This document shows, piece by piece, positions 17,153-25,110 of a DNA stretch of 64,000 bases. The notes under the pieces are model-generated. The model was not told the DNA's origin, made no database searches, and was given only the letters and a program-made list of their open reading frames with translations. Made by a program: the position numbers and the translations under genes. The stretch is from NCBI GenBank assembly GCA_963792705.1, contig CAWBXD010000014.1, positions 434,001 through 498,000 of the forward strand, written 5' to 3'. Position 1 is the first letter of the stretch, and each line of letters opens with the position of its first letter. Source of the DNA: JBBQVS01 sp963792705. Its GTDB lineage: Bacteria > Chloroflexota > Ktedonobacteria > Ktedonobacterales > Ktedonobacteraceae.

Positions 17153-18121
17153 ATGGGTATGCTTCCGCTCACAGATCGCCTCGTGCAAAGCAGCACGACG
17201 CATCCAACAATCGTCGAGCGCAACTCTCAACGCTTATTGCGTGAACAGGTCCATGGCAAAAAGGTGGTGAACGCCATTCTCTTGGTCATCGTGCTGTTAC
17301 AACTGATCGAGTTGCCAGGCGCGCTCTTGATGAAGAGTGCGGCCTCAATCGGAACAGTAGTTCTCGGCTTGGTTCTCTGCGCTATGGCGCTGGTGTTTAA
17401 CCAAATGGGAAAAGTCACGATGGTGAGTATCCTGCTCATCACCGTGGTAGACCTCGGGTGTGGCCTCATGCTCCTCACAACACCAATGGGCCTTGGCGTG
17501 AGCGATCTTCCAACGTTTGATCTCCTGGTCGTGTCGGAACTCATTGCGGTCTCCCTGCTGCCTCCCATAAGCGTGTTCCCCGTTGCGCTGAGTAACATCG
17601 TGTTCATTGCGGCCGACCTTTTGTTCCAACAGCGCACATCTGAACTGCAAATGGTGCTCACATCGAGCATGGGCTTTAATGCCATCGCGCAGCCCATCAG
17701 TCTGCAGATCGTAGTGGCGGTAGTTTCCTACATCTGGGTACGTAACGCCCTACGCGCGATGGCACGCGCAGACCGCGCAGAAGAGATCGCCGAATTGCAG
17801 CAGCGCGAAGCCGAGCGTCAGCGGCATCTTGATGCAGCGGTGCAGCACCTTTCACAGGTGTTGGTGCAAGCTGCAAATGGGGACCGCACCGTTCGCGCAC
17901 AGTTGAACCAGGATAATATGCTCTGGCGCGTCGGCAATTCGCTCAACCTCTTGCTCACTCGCTTGATGAGAATAGGGCAGGTAGAGCAAGAAAATAAGCA
18001 ACTCCGTGCAGAATTGACGCGGGTGACGGAAGCGCGTCACCTGGAGCGAATAAGAGCGCAAGCATATGCCTCTCCACAACAAGCAGGACCCTATGAGAAG
18101 AGCAGACGGCAGGAGGCGTAG
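17153..18121 (+). CDS. Multi-span membrane protein with C-terminal HAMP-like coiled coil
   Basis: 322 residues from ATG 17153 (AAAGGGG 8 nt upstream). About six hydrophobic spans (residues 40-210: VVNAILLVIVLLQLI, IGTVVLGLVLCAMALVF, VSILLITVVDLGCGLMLL and others) precede a charged coiled coil (RADRAEEIAELQQREAERQRH). The following AAVQHLSQVLVQAANGDRTVRAQL ... NLLLTRLMRIGQ resembles a HAMP signal-relay segment. There is no kinase, cyclase or methyl-accepting domain, so it may be an orphan receptor or an adaptor. Function unknown. It follows the haloperoxidase by 160 bp. Confidence 0.6.
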   Translation: MGMLPLTDRLVQSSTTHPTIVERNSQRLLREQVHGKKVVNAILLVIVLLQLIELPGALLMKSAASIGTVVLGLVLCAMALVFNQMGKVTMVSILLITVVDLGCGLMLLTTPMGLGVSDLPTFDLLVVSELIAVSLLPPISVFPVALSNIVFIAADLLFQQRTSELQMVLTSSMGFNAIAQPISLQIVVAVVSYIWVRNALRAMARADRAEEIAELQQREAERQRHLDAAVQHLSQVLVQAANGDRTVRAQLNQDNMLWRVGNSLNLLLTRLMRIGQVEQENKQLRAELTRVTEARHLERIRAQAYASPQQAGPYEKSRRQEA

Positions 18122-18217
18122 ATAGGCTTCGACGAGGAGCAGTGTATGTATATGCGAGCCACATATATGAAACGTACATTTCTGTAAGAAAAAACAGCAC
18201 TACAAGAAAGGCAAACG

Positions 18218-18574
18218 ATGGCATTCACCCGTATATCTATGAGCATGCCAGTAGCACTTTTTGTGCTACTGGCAAGTGTGGTACCTATCGCGTGTTTCTA
18301 TGGTGGGCGCATCATATACAGATACAGGCGGAACGTGACAAAGCTGTACAATTGCATTGGATGTATACCAGCGACGGTGACGAATGTGGAGTTGGAGCCT
18401 GAAACGTGGCGCGAGGGCTGGGTGCTGAAAGCTGAATGGGTTGACAAGAAGAGCAAACAGTCCTATATCTTCAGTAGCCCACCGCAAGAACTCCGTCCCA
18501 AGCAGCGCATCGGAGACACTGTATTGGTTCTTATTGAATTGAATAATCCACTGCGTTATACCTTAGAACTCTGA
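18218..18574 (+). CDS. Small membrane protein, DUF3592-like
   Basis: 118 residues. ATG at 18218 after AGAAAGGC. One N-terminal span (VALFVLLASVVPIACFYGG) followed by a basic stretch and a beta-rich soluble part with WVLKAEWVD, FSSPPQELRP, GDTVLVLIELNNPLRY, the layout of the small DUF3592-type membrane proteins common in this phylum. Function unknown. An 11-bp inverted repeat around five T (18247-18273) lies inside the membrane-span codons and is probably coincidental. Last gene before the right-hand 18-bp repeat. Confidence 0.6.
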   Translation: MAFTRISMSMPVALFVLLASVVPIACFYGGRIIYRYRRNVTKLYNCIGCIPATVTNVELEPETWREGWVLKAEWVDKKSKQSYIFSSPPQELRPKQRIGDTVLVLIELNNPLRYTLEL

Positions 18575-18724
18575 TTTTCCGTTGCGTCTCACTGCATTCC
18601 TAGCACCACATAGGAATATTCATTCATCGTCATAGCAAGCTGGCTGCGTCCTAGTATCTCCTATACTACATTGGCTACATCTATACTGCGAGTTATCTGC
18701 GGTCTCTCATATTAACCCAAAAGT

Positions 18725-18744
18725 TGACATCACTTTTGACATCA
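18725..18744 (+). repeat. Tandem TGACATCA pair, right copy
   Basis: TGACATCA-N4-TGACATCA, same orientation and spacing as 9366-9385, 108 bp inside the right 18-bp repeat. Confidence 0.55.
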
Positions 18745-18851
18745 TATGCATTGCGTAATGATGATTACGAACGCGGTTCATCGCGTGGAAATGTACCACC
18801 ACAGGCGTATAGGAACGCTTCAGCGAATGCCTGATGCAGACGCCATGAAAT

Positions 18852-18869
18852 TTGCCGTATAATGTCCTC
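18852..18869. repeat. 18-bp direct repeat, right copy
   Basis: TTGCCGTATAATGTCCTC, exact copy of 9261-9278. It marks the right edge of the block of seven genes discussed in the summary. Confidence 0.6.
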
Positions 18870-18969
18870 GTATAGGACGGTTTGCTCGTGTAAAACGTGA
18901 TACAACTGGGAGACAGAGGAGAGCAATTCGTCTCGTACAATATAGTGGCAAAGAGAAAGGATTTCTATA

Positions 18970-20037
18970 ATGGAACTTGGATTGATCGGCCTTGGTCGCA
19001 TGGGTGCGAACATGGCACACCGCTTACTCAATAATGGTCATACCGTCGTTGGCTCTGCACGCCGTGATAGCACGGTACAAGGTGCATTAAAAGACGGCGC
19101 GATTACTAGAGGCACAACATCACTGGAAGAGATGGTGAAACAACTCGCACAGCCTCGCGCAATCTGGTTGATGGTACCAGCAGCGTCTGTTGACGCAACA
19201 TTAGAGGTACTGATTCCATTGCTTGCGAAGGACGATGTGATTATCGACGGTGGCAACTCATATTATCACGACGATATTCGCCGTGCCAAGACACTTCAAG
19301 AGTTTGGCATTCATTATCTCGATGTTGGCACAAGTGGTGGTGTTTGGGGCTTAGAGCGTGGCTACTGTCAGATGATTGGCGGAGAAGATGAAATCGTCAA
19401 GCGTCTCGACCCAATCTTCTCTACACTTGCTCCCGGTGTTGGCGCGGTGGAACGTACTCCTGGCCGTGAGAAGATACAAGGAAGCACCGCAGAGCAAGGC
19501 TACCTTCACTGTGGACCACATGGTGCAGGCCACTTTGTGAAAATGGTTCACAACGGTATTGAGTATGGTATTATGGCAGCCTATGCAGAGGGGCTTAATA
19601 TTTTGCATAATGCGAATATCGGTCTCGACAAGCAAACAATTGATGCTGAGACAGCACCAATCAGTAGCCCAGAATACTACCAGTACGAAATGAACCTGCC
19701 TGAGATTACCGAGTTGTGGCGGCGTGGTAGTGTTATCGGCTCCTGGTTGCTCGACCTCACAGCTAATGCATTCCTTGAGAGTCCCAAACTCGAAAACTTC
19801 AAGGGGCGTGTTGCTGACTCCGGCGAGGGTCGTTGGACGATTGCAGCCGCTATTGATGAAGGTGTGCCAGCTCATGTGTTGACTGCAGCACTCTACGAAC
19901 GCTTTAGTTCACGTGGTCAGGCCGATTTCGGTAACAGAATTATGTCTGCGATGCGTTTCCAGTTTGGTGGACACGTAGAGACAGACTCAACACACGAAAT
20001 CGATCAATCACCATCAACAGGTGCTGGCGCGATCTAG
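18970..20037 (+). CDS. gnd: 6-phosphogluconate dehydrogenase, decarboxylating (short type)
   Basis: 355 residues, shorter than the 470-residue E. coli-type enzyme, matching the GndA/YqeC-like short class. NAD(P) motif GLIGLGRMGANMAHRL at the N-terminus, IDGGNSYYHDD, the substrate signature YLDVGTSGGVWGLERGYCQMIGG, and GHFVKMVHNGIEYGIM with the catalytic Lys. It oxidises and decarboxylates 6-phosphogluconate to ribulose 5-phosphate in the oxidative pentose phosphate route; short-type members are often NAD-linked, but cofactor choice is not proven here. The ATG follows AGAAAGGA. Confidence 0.9.
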   Translation: MELGLIGLGRMGANMAHRLLNNGHTVVGSARRDSTVQGALKDGAITRGTTSLEEMVKQLAQPRAIWLMVPAASVDATLEVLIPLLAKDDVIIDGGNSYYHDDIRRAKTLQEFGIHYLDVGTSGGVWGLERGYCQMIGGEDEIVKRLDPIFSTLAPGVGAVERTPGREKIQGSTAEQGYLHCGPHGAGHFVKMVHNGIEYGIMAAYAEGLNILHNANIGLDKQTIDAETAPISSPEYYQYEMNLPEITELWRRGSVIGSWLLDLTANAFLESPKLENFKGRVADSGEGRWTIAAAIDEGVPAHVLTAALYERFSSRGQADFGNRIMSAMRFQFGGHVETDSTHEIDQSPSTGAGAI

Positions 20038-20046
20038 CCATTTGTC

Positions 20047-20106
20047 ACTGAAAGATGAGTTGTGAGCCTGAGAAGTATTTGTCAGGCTCACAACTCATCT
20101 TTCAGT
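20047..20106 (+). terminator. Long perfect hairpin after gnd
   Basis: 25-bp perfect arms (20047-20071 with 20082-20106), 10-nt loop, 9 bp after the gnd stop. The next gene runs in the same direction, so it separates two transcription units. Confidence 0.8.
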
Positions 20107-20282
20107 AACAAAACTTGCTTAAAACGTGTTAATGTGATATAAAAGGTAAACTATAGAATAGTATGAGACACGAAAAACATATGTTGCCTCATCCCCATTA
20201 TTATGCGAGAGAACAAACACCTATAAAGCCTACATCTTTTTATTGAAAAGATGACCATAGTTTGGAGAGCATTCATACCCCC

Positions 20283-21248
20283 ATGAAAAATTTTTGGCAA
20301 ACGTTAGAAAAACCCATCTTTATTCTAGCACCAATGGAAGATGTGACCGATACTGTACTGAGACAGGTGATAGCCCGATACGGGAAACCTAGTGTCTTCT
20401 TTACTGAATTTACCAATGTGGAAGGGATGTTTTCAAAGGGAGAAAAACATGTTGTCCATAGATTGCAACATACCGAAATAGAGCGACCACTTGTCGCACA
20501 AATTTGGGGGTCTCAGCCGGAGAACTTCTGTAAAGCAGCAAGAAAATTAGTGGATATGGGATTCAGTGGGATAGACCTTAATATGGGTTGTCCTGCCCAG
20601 GGACCAGTCAATAGAGGTGTCTGCTCAGGTTTAATTAATAATCGGCCACACGCAAAAGAAATCATTGAGGCGACAAAAGAAGGGGCAGCAGGTCTCATAC
20701 CAGTGAGCGTCAAAACACGCTTAGGTTTTCGGGCAATTGACTTCGAGTGGATACAATTTGTGCTTGAACAGCAACCAGCAGTCTTAACTGTTCATTTGCG
20801 TACCGTCTCCGAGATGTCTAAAGTCCCGGCTCACTGGGATAAAATGAAAACGGTGGTCGAGATGAGAGATGCACTCAACAGCGAGACGCTGATTATTGGG
20901 AATGGGGATATAAAATCACTCAATGAAGCGAAACAAAAAGTGGCGGAAGCTGGTGCAGACGGAGCAATGGTAGGCAGAGGTATCTTTGAAAATCCTTTCC
21001 TCTTTTCAGGTACCCTAATAAGTGATAAAACACCGATAGAGAAAATGCATCTTTTGCTTGACCACATGCATCTTTGGCAGGAGACCTGGGGAACGAGTAA
21101 GCACTTTCCTACCTTGCGTAAGTTTTTCAAGGTCTACGCAAATGGTTTCCCAGGAGCGCAGGAACTGCGTATGCAACTTATGGAGACGCAAACCCCCGAA
21201 GAAACAGAGGTCATTGTAACAGCCTTTTTACATGCGCTCTCTTCTTGA
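20283..21248 (+). CDS. dus: tRNA-dihydrouridine synthase
   Basis: 321 residues from ATG 20283, with GGAGAG 13 nt upstream; an in-frame TTG at 20262 is the alternative. FMN-binding TIM barrel: ILAPMEDVTDTVLRQV at the start, DLNMGCPAQGPVNRGVCSG with the catalytic Cys, PVSVKTRLGF, TVHLRT, and ADGAMVGRGIFENPFLF. It reduces uridines in the D-loop of tRNA. The motif after the Cys deviates from the usual form (normally a Lys follows), placing it in a divergent Dus branch. Codon use and base composition look more AT-rich than its neighbours. Confidence 0.85.
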   Translation: MKNFWQTLEKPIFILAPMEDVTDTVLRQVIARYGKPSVFFTEFTNVEGMFSKGEKHVVHRLQHTEIERPLVAQIWGSQPENFCKAARKLVDMGFSGIDLNMGCPAQGPVNRGVCSGLINNRPHAKEIIEATKEGAAGLIPVSVKTRLGFRAIDFEWIQFVLEQQPAVLTVHLRTVSEMSKVPAHWDKMKTVVEMRDALNSETLIIGNGDIKSLNEAKQKVAEAGADGAMVGRGIFENPFLFSGTLISDKTPIEKMHLLLDHMHLWQETWGTSKHFPTLRKFFKVYANGFPGAQELRMQLMETQTPEETEVIVTAFLHALSS

Positions 21249-21299
21249 TACGCTCTATATCGAAAGTATATATGCTATGATCGGCCTGTATAAGTGTCT

Positions 21300-21370
21300 T
21301 GTAGGGACCGATTTATCGCGTCCTCGTCGGCAGTCAGTGGCGACGAGGACGCGATAAATCGGTCCCTACA
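21300..21370. repeat. GTAGGGACCGATT-type palindromic repeat
   Basis: Perfect 30-bp arms (21300-21329 with 21341-21370), 11-nt loop. The arms begin GTAGGGACCGATT and continue with CGCGTCCTCG, the same words found at 31692-31760, 31824-31847 and 49754-49825. It lies 52 bp after dus and 55 bp before the next gene on the same strand. Confidence 0.85.
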
Positions 21371-21424
21371 GACAAAACGTTATTGGTCTACAAAAATTTA
21401 TTTTCTTATTGCAAAGAGGGTGTC

Positions 21425-22120
21425 ATGGATCGCGGTCAACGCTTCATCCAACTCTACAATCAGTTGTCACGCTATTTGCGCGAGCATAGCGACTCTGACA
21501 GCAATTTACCTTTCTACCAACTTATTCGAGTTGCTTCAACAACACATAGCACCGTCAGACGCTACCTGGCAGATCTGAAAGAATATGGTGATCTGCGGAA
21601 CGCGATTGTACATAACCAGACCTACCCTCAGCAAATCATCGCGGAACCAACTGAAGAGACCATGACACATTTCACACGTATCGTTGAAAATGTTACCGCC
21701 CCTAAACATCTTGTTCCTACCTTCCAGAAGAATATCCACCTATTTTCTCCACAAGCACCACTTGTAGAAGCTATAGACTATATGAAATTTAAAGAATTTT
21801 CGCAAGTGATCGTGCAAGGTAAAGACGGCTTGTCGCTCCTCAGTTTAGAGAGTATTGGATTGTGGTTCGCGGAACAACTCAAGGCCAATATGAGTATCGC
21901 AAACGTGTCAATCGCTGATGCTTTAGTTCACGAACGCCTAGATAATGCAGTTTTTATGGCTCGTAATGCGCTTGTAGACGATGCACGAGAAGCATTCAGT
22001 GGAATACCAAATCATCCACGCCTAATGGCTATTATTATTACCAATACGGGCAAACGTGTCGAACAGCCACTTGGTATTATTACCCCCTGGGACCTTTTAA
22101 AGGACGTTGAGACAGACTAA
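21425..22120 (+). CDS. HEPN-like domain fused to a CBS pair
   Basis: 231 residues from ATG 21425, chosen for AAAGAGGG just upstream; the frame extends earlier without a start signal. The N-terminal helical part ends in DLRNAIVHN, in which R58-N-A-I-V-H63 is the RNxxxH motif of HEPN domains. The C-terminal half has two CBS-like units, one with FSQVIVQGKDGLSLLSLESIGLWF and the second ending QPLGIITPWDLL. CBS pairs usually sense adenine nucleotides; HEPN domains are often RNases or scaffolds in toxin and stress systems. A nucleotide-gated RNase is possible but unproven. No antitoxin gene is adjacent. Confidence 0.6.
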   Translation: MDRGQRFIQLYNQLSRYLREHSDSDSNLPFYQLIRVASTTHSTVRRYLADLKEYGDLRNAIVHNQTYPQQIIAEPTEETMTHFTRIVENVTAPKHLVPTFQKNIHLFSPQAPLVEAIDYMKFKEFSQVIVQGKDGLSLLSLESIGLWFAEQLKANMSIANVSIADALVHERLDNAVFMARNALVDDAREAFSGIPNHPRLMAIIITNTGKRVEQPLGIITPWDLLKDVETD

Positions 22121-22141
22121 AAAGAAACTATTCGCTCTTCC

Positions 22142-22190
22142 TACACACAAGAAAACCTCGACGCAATACGTCGAGGTTTTCTTGTGTGTA
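22142..22190 (+). terminator. Hairpin terminator
   Basis: 22-bp perfect arms (22142-22163 with 22169-22190), 5-nt loop, 22 bp after the preceding stop. Confidence 0.85.
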
Positions 22191-22378
22191 ACGCTATCCC
22201 TATTTTTATGTGGTCATGTTCCGATACTTCTTTATGGGGGAGATGAGAAGAGGTTGAGGCGAAGTTCAAGGAAAGGAGGAGAGAAGAGACTATTCGTGTC
22301 TCTTTGACGTAAGAAACGCTTGTCTAGCAGCTCAGACTGACTACACAGGTACAAGAAAAAATATTGGAGGCATTTTTG

Positions 22379-22975
22379 ATGATGATTCGTCGTATACACT
22401 CATTACGGTTCCTTATGATTACTCTCTTTACGATGGCACTCATGATCATGGCAAGTTCTGCCGCTTTTGCAGACTCAAGCCCTGGTTCGACAGTTGTTAA
22501 TGGCGCAGGCAGTGTGACCGAAGCAGTTACAGCACCAACTATTCCTCCCGTTACGTTGAACGGTGTTGACCAAACAGTAAACTATACCTTACCAACAACG
22601 GTTGTTGATGCGACAGGGACAGGAAATGGATGGAATTTAACCATTACCTCTACGACCTTCTCAACTGGTGGTGGTAGTCCCCACACGTTGGCAACAGATG
22701 CATCAAAGATCACGGGAGTAACATCTTCTTGCGTCACACCAGAGACTGGAACGATTACCTGTACCAATCCAACCAATGCAATCAGCTATCCACTTTCAGT
22801 ACCAGCAGGTGCGACCGCGCCAACGGCGGCAAAATTCTTTAACGCTGCGGCTGACTCTGGAATGGGTAAGTTCACCATTACACCCACGATTGCGATTACC
22901 ATTCCTGCTAATACATATGCATCGGCCTCCGGCTACAGTAGCACGCTCACAGTTGCTGTTGTAAGCGGACCGTAA
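22379..22975 (+). CDS. Secreted WxL-domain-like surface protein
   Basis: 198 residues from ATG 22379, with GGAGG 8 nt upstream. A signal peptide (RRIHSLRFLMITLFTMALMIMASSAAFA) is followed by a beta-rich body with GNGWNLTITST, a W-x-L motif in the context typical of WxL domains, and a C-terminal strand SGYSSTLTVAVVSGP. WxL domains attach non-covalently to peptidoglycan in Gram-positive bacteria. The second WxL motif of canonical members is replaced by TVAVV. The neighbour downstream is a DUF916 protein, the usual WxL partner, which strongly supports the call. One internal disulfide (SSCVTPETGTITC) is likely. Confidence 0.72.
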   Translation: MMIRRIHSLRFLMITLFTMALMIMASSAAFADSSPGSTVVNGAGSVTEAVTAPTIPPVTLNGVDQTVNYTLPTTVVDATGTGNGWNLTITSTTFSTGGGSPHTLATDASKITGVTSSCVTPETGTITCTNPTNAISYPLSVPAGATAPTAAKFFNAAADSGMGKFTITPTIAITIPANTYASASGYSSTLTVAVVSGP

Positions 22976-23004
22976 CACATCGCTTTTCATCATGTTTATG
23001 CTAG

Positions 23005-23040
23005 TAGAGAGAAGGGGATAACGTTATTCCCTTCTCTCTA
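23005..23040 (+). terminator. Hairpin between the WxL gene and the DUF916 gene
   Basis: 17-bp stem with one G-T pair (23005-23021 with 23024-23040), 2-nt loop. It may reduce read-through, giving more WxL protein than partner. Confidence 0.75.
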
Positions 23041-23088
23041 TCACAGTAAAATTATTGTTATCTTCGATTATATGAAAGATTAGGAAAA

Positions 23089-24156
23089 ATGTACGGTATA
23101 TTTTTTTCTGCATGTTCCCGAACATTTTCACGTATAGGATTGGGCGTGACCCTACTTACAATCGCTCTTCTTTCTGGAATTGCCTACGCGGTACCTACCG
23201 TTTACGCAGATGGTGGGGGGACAAGTTTTAGTGTGCATCCTTCGCGCTATGATCCATCGAACATCGCTACCAAGTCGTATTTTATTCTTGACAGCAAGCC
23301 AAATACGACGGTAGAAAATGGTATTAGTATTACAAATACTGGTGCATCAACAGGAACAGTGACATTATATGCTGTCGATGCAACGACAGGTCAAAATAGT
23401 GGGCTTGTCTACAATACAAAAGATGCTCCACGCCATGATGTAGGTTCCTGGTTACACCTATCACAACAACAACTTATCCTCGCACCAGGGCAAAACGAGA
23501 CGGTTACATTTCAAATTAGTGTTCCCAAAGGTGCGCGCCCTGGTCAGCATATAGGTGGTATCGTTGCAGAAAGCATCACGCAAGCCAGTACTCAACAAAA
23601 CAATACCTTTCATGTGAACGTACAAAGTCTTTCAATTGTAGCGGTTCAACTCAATGTCGCAGGTCCACAGATGGATCGACTTGAGATGAGTGGGATACAA
23701 ACTGGCGGTGCGAATGGAAATCAAAACTTACTCATTCATTTGAGCAATACAGGAACAACATTGCTTAAACCATATGGCACTATACAAGTTGTTGATGCTC
23801 AGGGAAATACACGTCAGAAACTTACTATGAAGATGGACACCTTTTTACCTGATACAACGATTAGCTATCCTGTCTACATACAAAATCGTCCGTTAGAAGC
23901 TGGAAACTATACGGTCGAATTGCGGCTCACCTATGGCAAGAAGCATACGTTGAATACAAAGCAGGTGTTGACAGTGACACAGCAGCAAGTTTCACAAGTC
24001 TTTAAGTCGCAGGGACCTTTGCAATTTGCGAGCACCTTCTCTGGTTGGCAAGGTGCATTAGTAGGGCTATTGCTTGTGCTGGCGGCTGGAAGCGTGCTTT
24101 TTGTAAGTTATACCTTCTGTCGTAAGCTTGTCATTACACTTGCGAAAAAGAGGTAA
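23089..24156 (+). CDS. DUF916-type WxL-interacting membrane protein
   Basis: 355 residues: signal peptide (LGVTLLTIALLSGIAYA), then a DUF916-like domain (FSVHPSRYDPSN, FILDSKPNTTVENGISITNTG, GSWLHLSQQQLILAPGQ, ISVPKGARPGQHIGGIVAES), then a DUF3324-like Ig-type domain, then a C-terminal membrane anchor (WQGALVGLLLVLAAGSVLFVSYTF) with a basic tail. In Firmicutes these proteins bind both peptidoglycan and WxL proteins and hold the complex at the surface. The same role is inferred here because it follows the WxL-like gene directly. The stop overlaps the arm of a palindrome. Confidence 0.78.
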   Translation: MYGIFFSACSRTFSRIGLGVTLLTIALLSGIAYAVPTVYADGGGTSFSVHPSRYDPSNIATKSYFILDSKPNTTVENGISITNTGASTGTVTLYAVDATTGQNSGLVYNTKDAPRHDVGSWLHLSQQQLILAPGQNETVTFQISVPKGARPGQHIGGIVAESITQASTQQNNTFHVNVQSLSIVAVQLNVAGPQMDRLEMSGIQTGGANGNQNLLIHLSNTGTTLLKPYGTIQVVDAQGNTRQKLTMKMDTFLPDTTISYPVYIQNRPLEAGNYTVELRLTYGKKHTLNTKQVLTVTQQQVSQVFKSQGPLQFASTFSGWQGALVGLLLVLAAGSVLFVSYTFCRKLVITLAKKR

Positions 24157-24223
24157 AACACACAGTACAACGAGCAATGAAAATGGTACGTACCATTTTC
24201 ATTGCTCGTTGTACTGTGTGTTT
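24156..24223. terminator. 68-bp perfect palindrome without loop
   Basis: 34-bp arms (24156-24189 with 24190-24223) with no spacer, beginning at the last base of the DUF916 stop codon. Likely terminator; the minus-strand gene further right ends at 24329, so it could act from both sides. Confidence 0.8.
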
Positions 24224-24328
24224 AGCTATAGTTCATGAAAATCCAATTTGGGGGATGAAATAGGGACGTGTGTAAAAAAGGGAGGCGAGGAATTAGGTAA
24301 GTAAACAACGCTGTGGACGCTCGTTTAC

Positions 24329-24529
24329 CTAGACCAGTATCTCACTAATATCTCCCACGATCTTCTGAATCTCGCGTAGACGATGCTCCGCTAACTCAAC
24401 ATTTTCTAAGGCTTGTGCGAGGATACGAGCTTCGAGTGATGGATATGTTTCTGCTATTTCTGGATCAATAGCTCCACCAATCAGTTCCAGGGCGCGCTCT
24501 AACTTATTTTCCACTGTTACTGCTGACAT
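24329..24529 (-). CDS. Small helical protein, unknown
   Basis: 66 residues from ATG 24529 (GAGGGG upstream). It is almost entirely amphipathic helix (VENKLERALELIGG, LEARILAQALENVELAEHRLREIQKIV), so a coiled coil or helical hairpin is likely. I do not recognise a family. Single gene, convergent with the DUF916 gene. Confidence 0.55.
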   Translation of the reverse strand: MSAVTVENKLERALELIGGAIDPEIAETYPSLEARILAQALENVELAEHRLREIQKIVGDISEILV

Positions 24530-24942
24530 GTTTGTGATACCCCTCAATACTTTAGGAACCTTCTGTCAATTGCGAAAACACGATCTATGTAAATGGTATT
24601 CCACCAGAAAATGACGCGCTCCTTATAGCCTTCTATTGCTTTTACGTTTGTTGATGAAGTTTTGTTACAACAAAAGACGCTCATTTTCTCAGGGTCGTGT
24701 ATGACTCAGTTTATCCCTACGTCTATAATACACTAGATGCCTAAAAACTCCAAAACGGGGACACCAACATTCCTATTCCCTTAAGTTATAGAAACGCAAA
24801 GTACTAGTTTTTCTATAGTTGCACACTTTCTAGCTCTTTTACCATTTGTTATCCTTTGTGTAAAAACTCATTAATCTCAGCAATGATAGAAAAAAGGAAC
24901 ATAAAAAATCGCTTAGAAGATATATTGTAGCGTTTTTATTTA
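24530..24942. other. AT-rich intergenic region, no gene seen
   Basis: About 410 bp, AT-rich, between divergent genes. No ORF with a ribosome binding site and no RNA structure I can name. The promoter block of the next gene follows at 24943. Confidence 0.5.
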
Positions 24943-24972
24943 TTGACTTTGCCTAAAAATGCATGGTAAGGT
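24943..24972 (+). promoter_or_regulatory. Promoter-like block shared with 26606-26634
   Basis: TTGACTTT, then GCATGGTAAGGTT with TTGACT and TAAGGT 18 bp apart. The same words TTGACTTT and GCATGGTAAG occur at 26606. It lies about 138 bp before the SRPBCC start. The shared -10 side differs from TATAAT, so an alternative sigma factor is possible. Confidence 0.5.
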
Positions 24973-25110
24973 TAATAAAGCATATGCGTGTTAGTTAGTA
25001 AGTGAGTACAAGTACAATAACGCATAGAGTTGTTATTCCTTAAACACAAGATACTACTTGTGCTTCTCGGATACAACATGTTTGCAGACAGAATAAGGAA
25101 GGAACATATC

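Larger units (their letters stand above)
18575..18969. other. Intergenic region with repeat motifs, gnd promoter region
   Basis: 395 bp. Holds the TGACATCA pair (18725-18744) and the 18-bp repeat (18852-18869), whose TATAAT at 18858-18863 lies about 107 bp before gnd. No ORF with a ribosome binding site. Confidence 0.6.

Noticed and set aside
18247..18273. 11-bp inverted repeat around TTTTT inside a gene
   Set aside because: Lies in the codons of a membrane span and has no terminator context; probably coincidence.
9261..18869. Transposon ends of the Tn7 or Mu type suggested by the TGACATCA pairs
   Set aside because: The two pairs are in direct, not inverted, orientation, and no DDE transposase is present; kept only as repeats.
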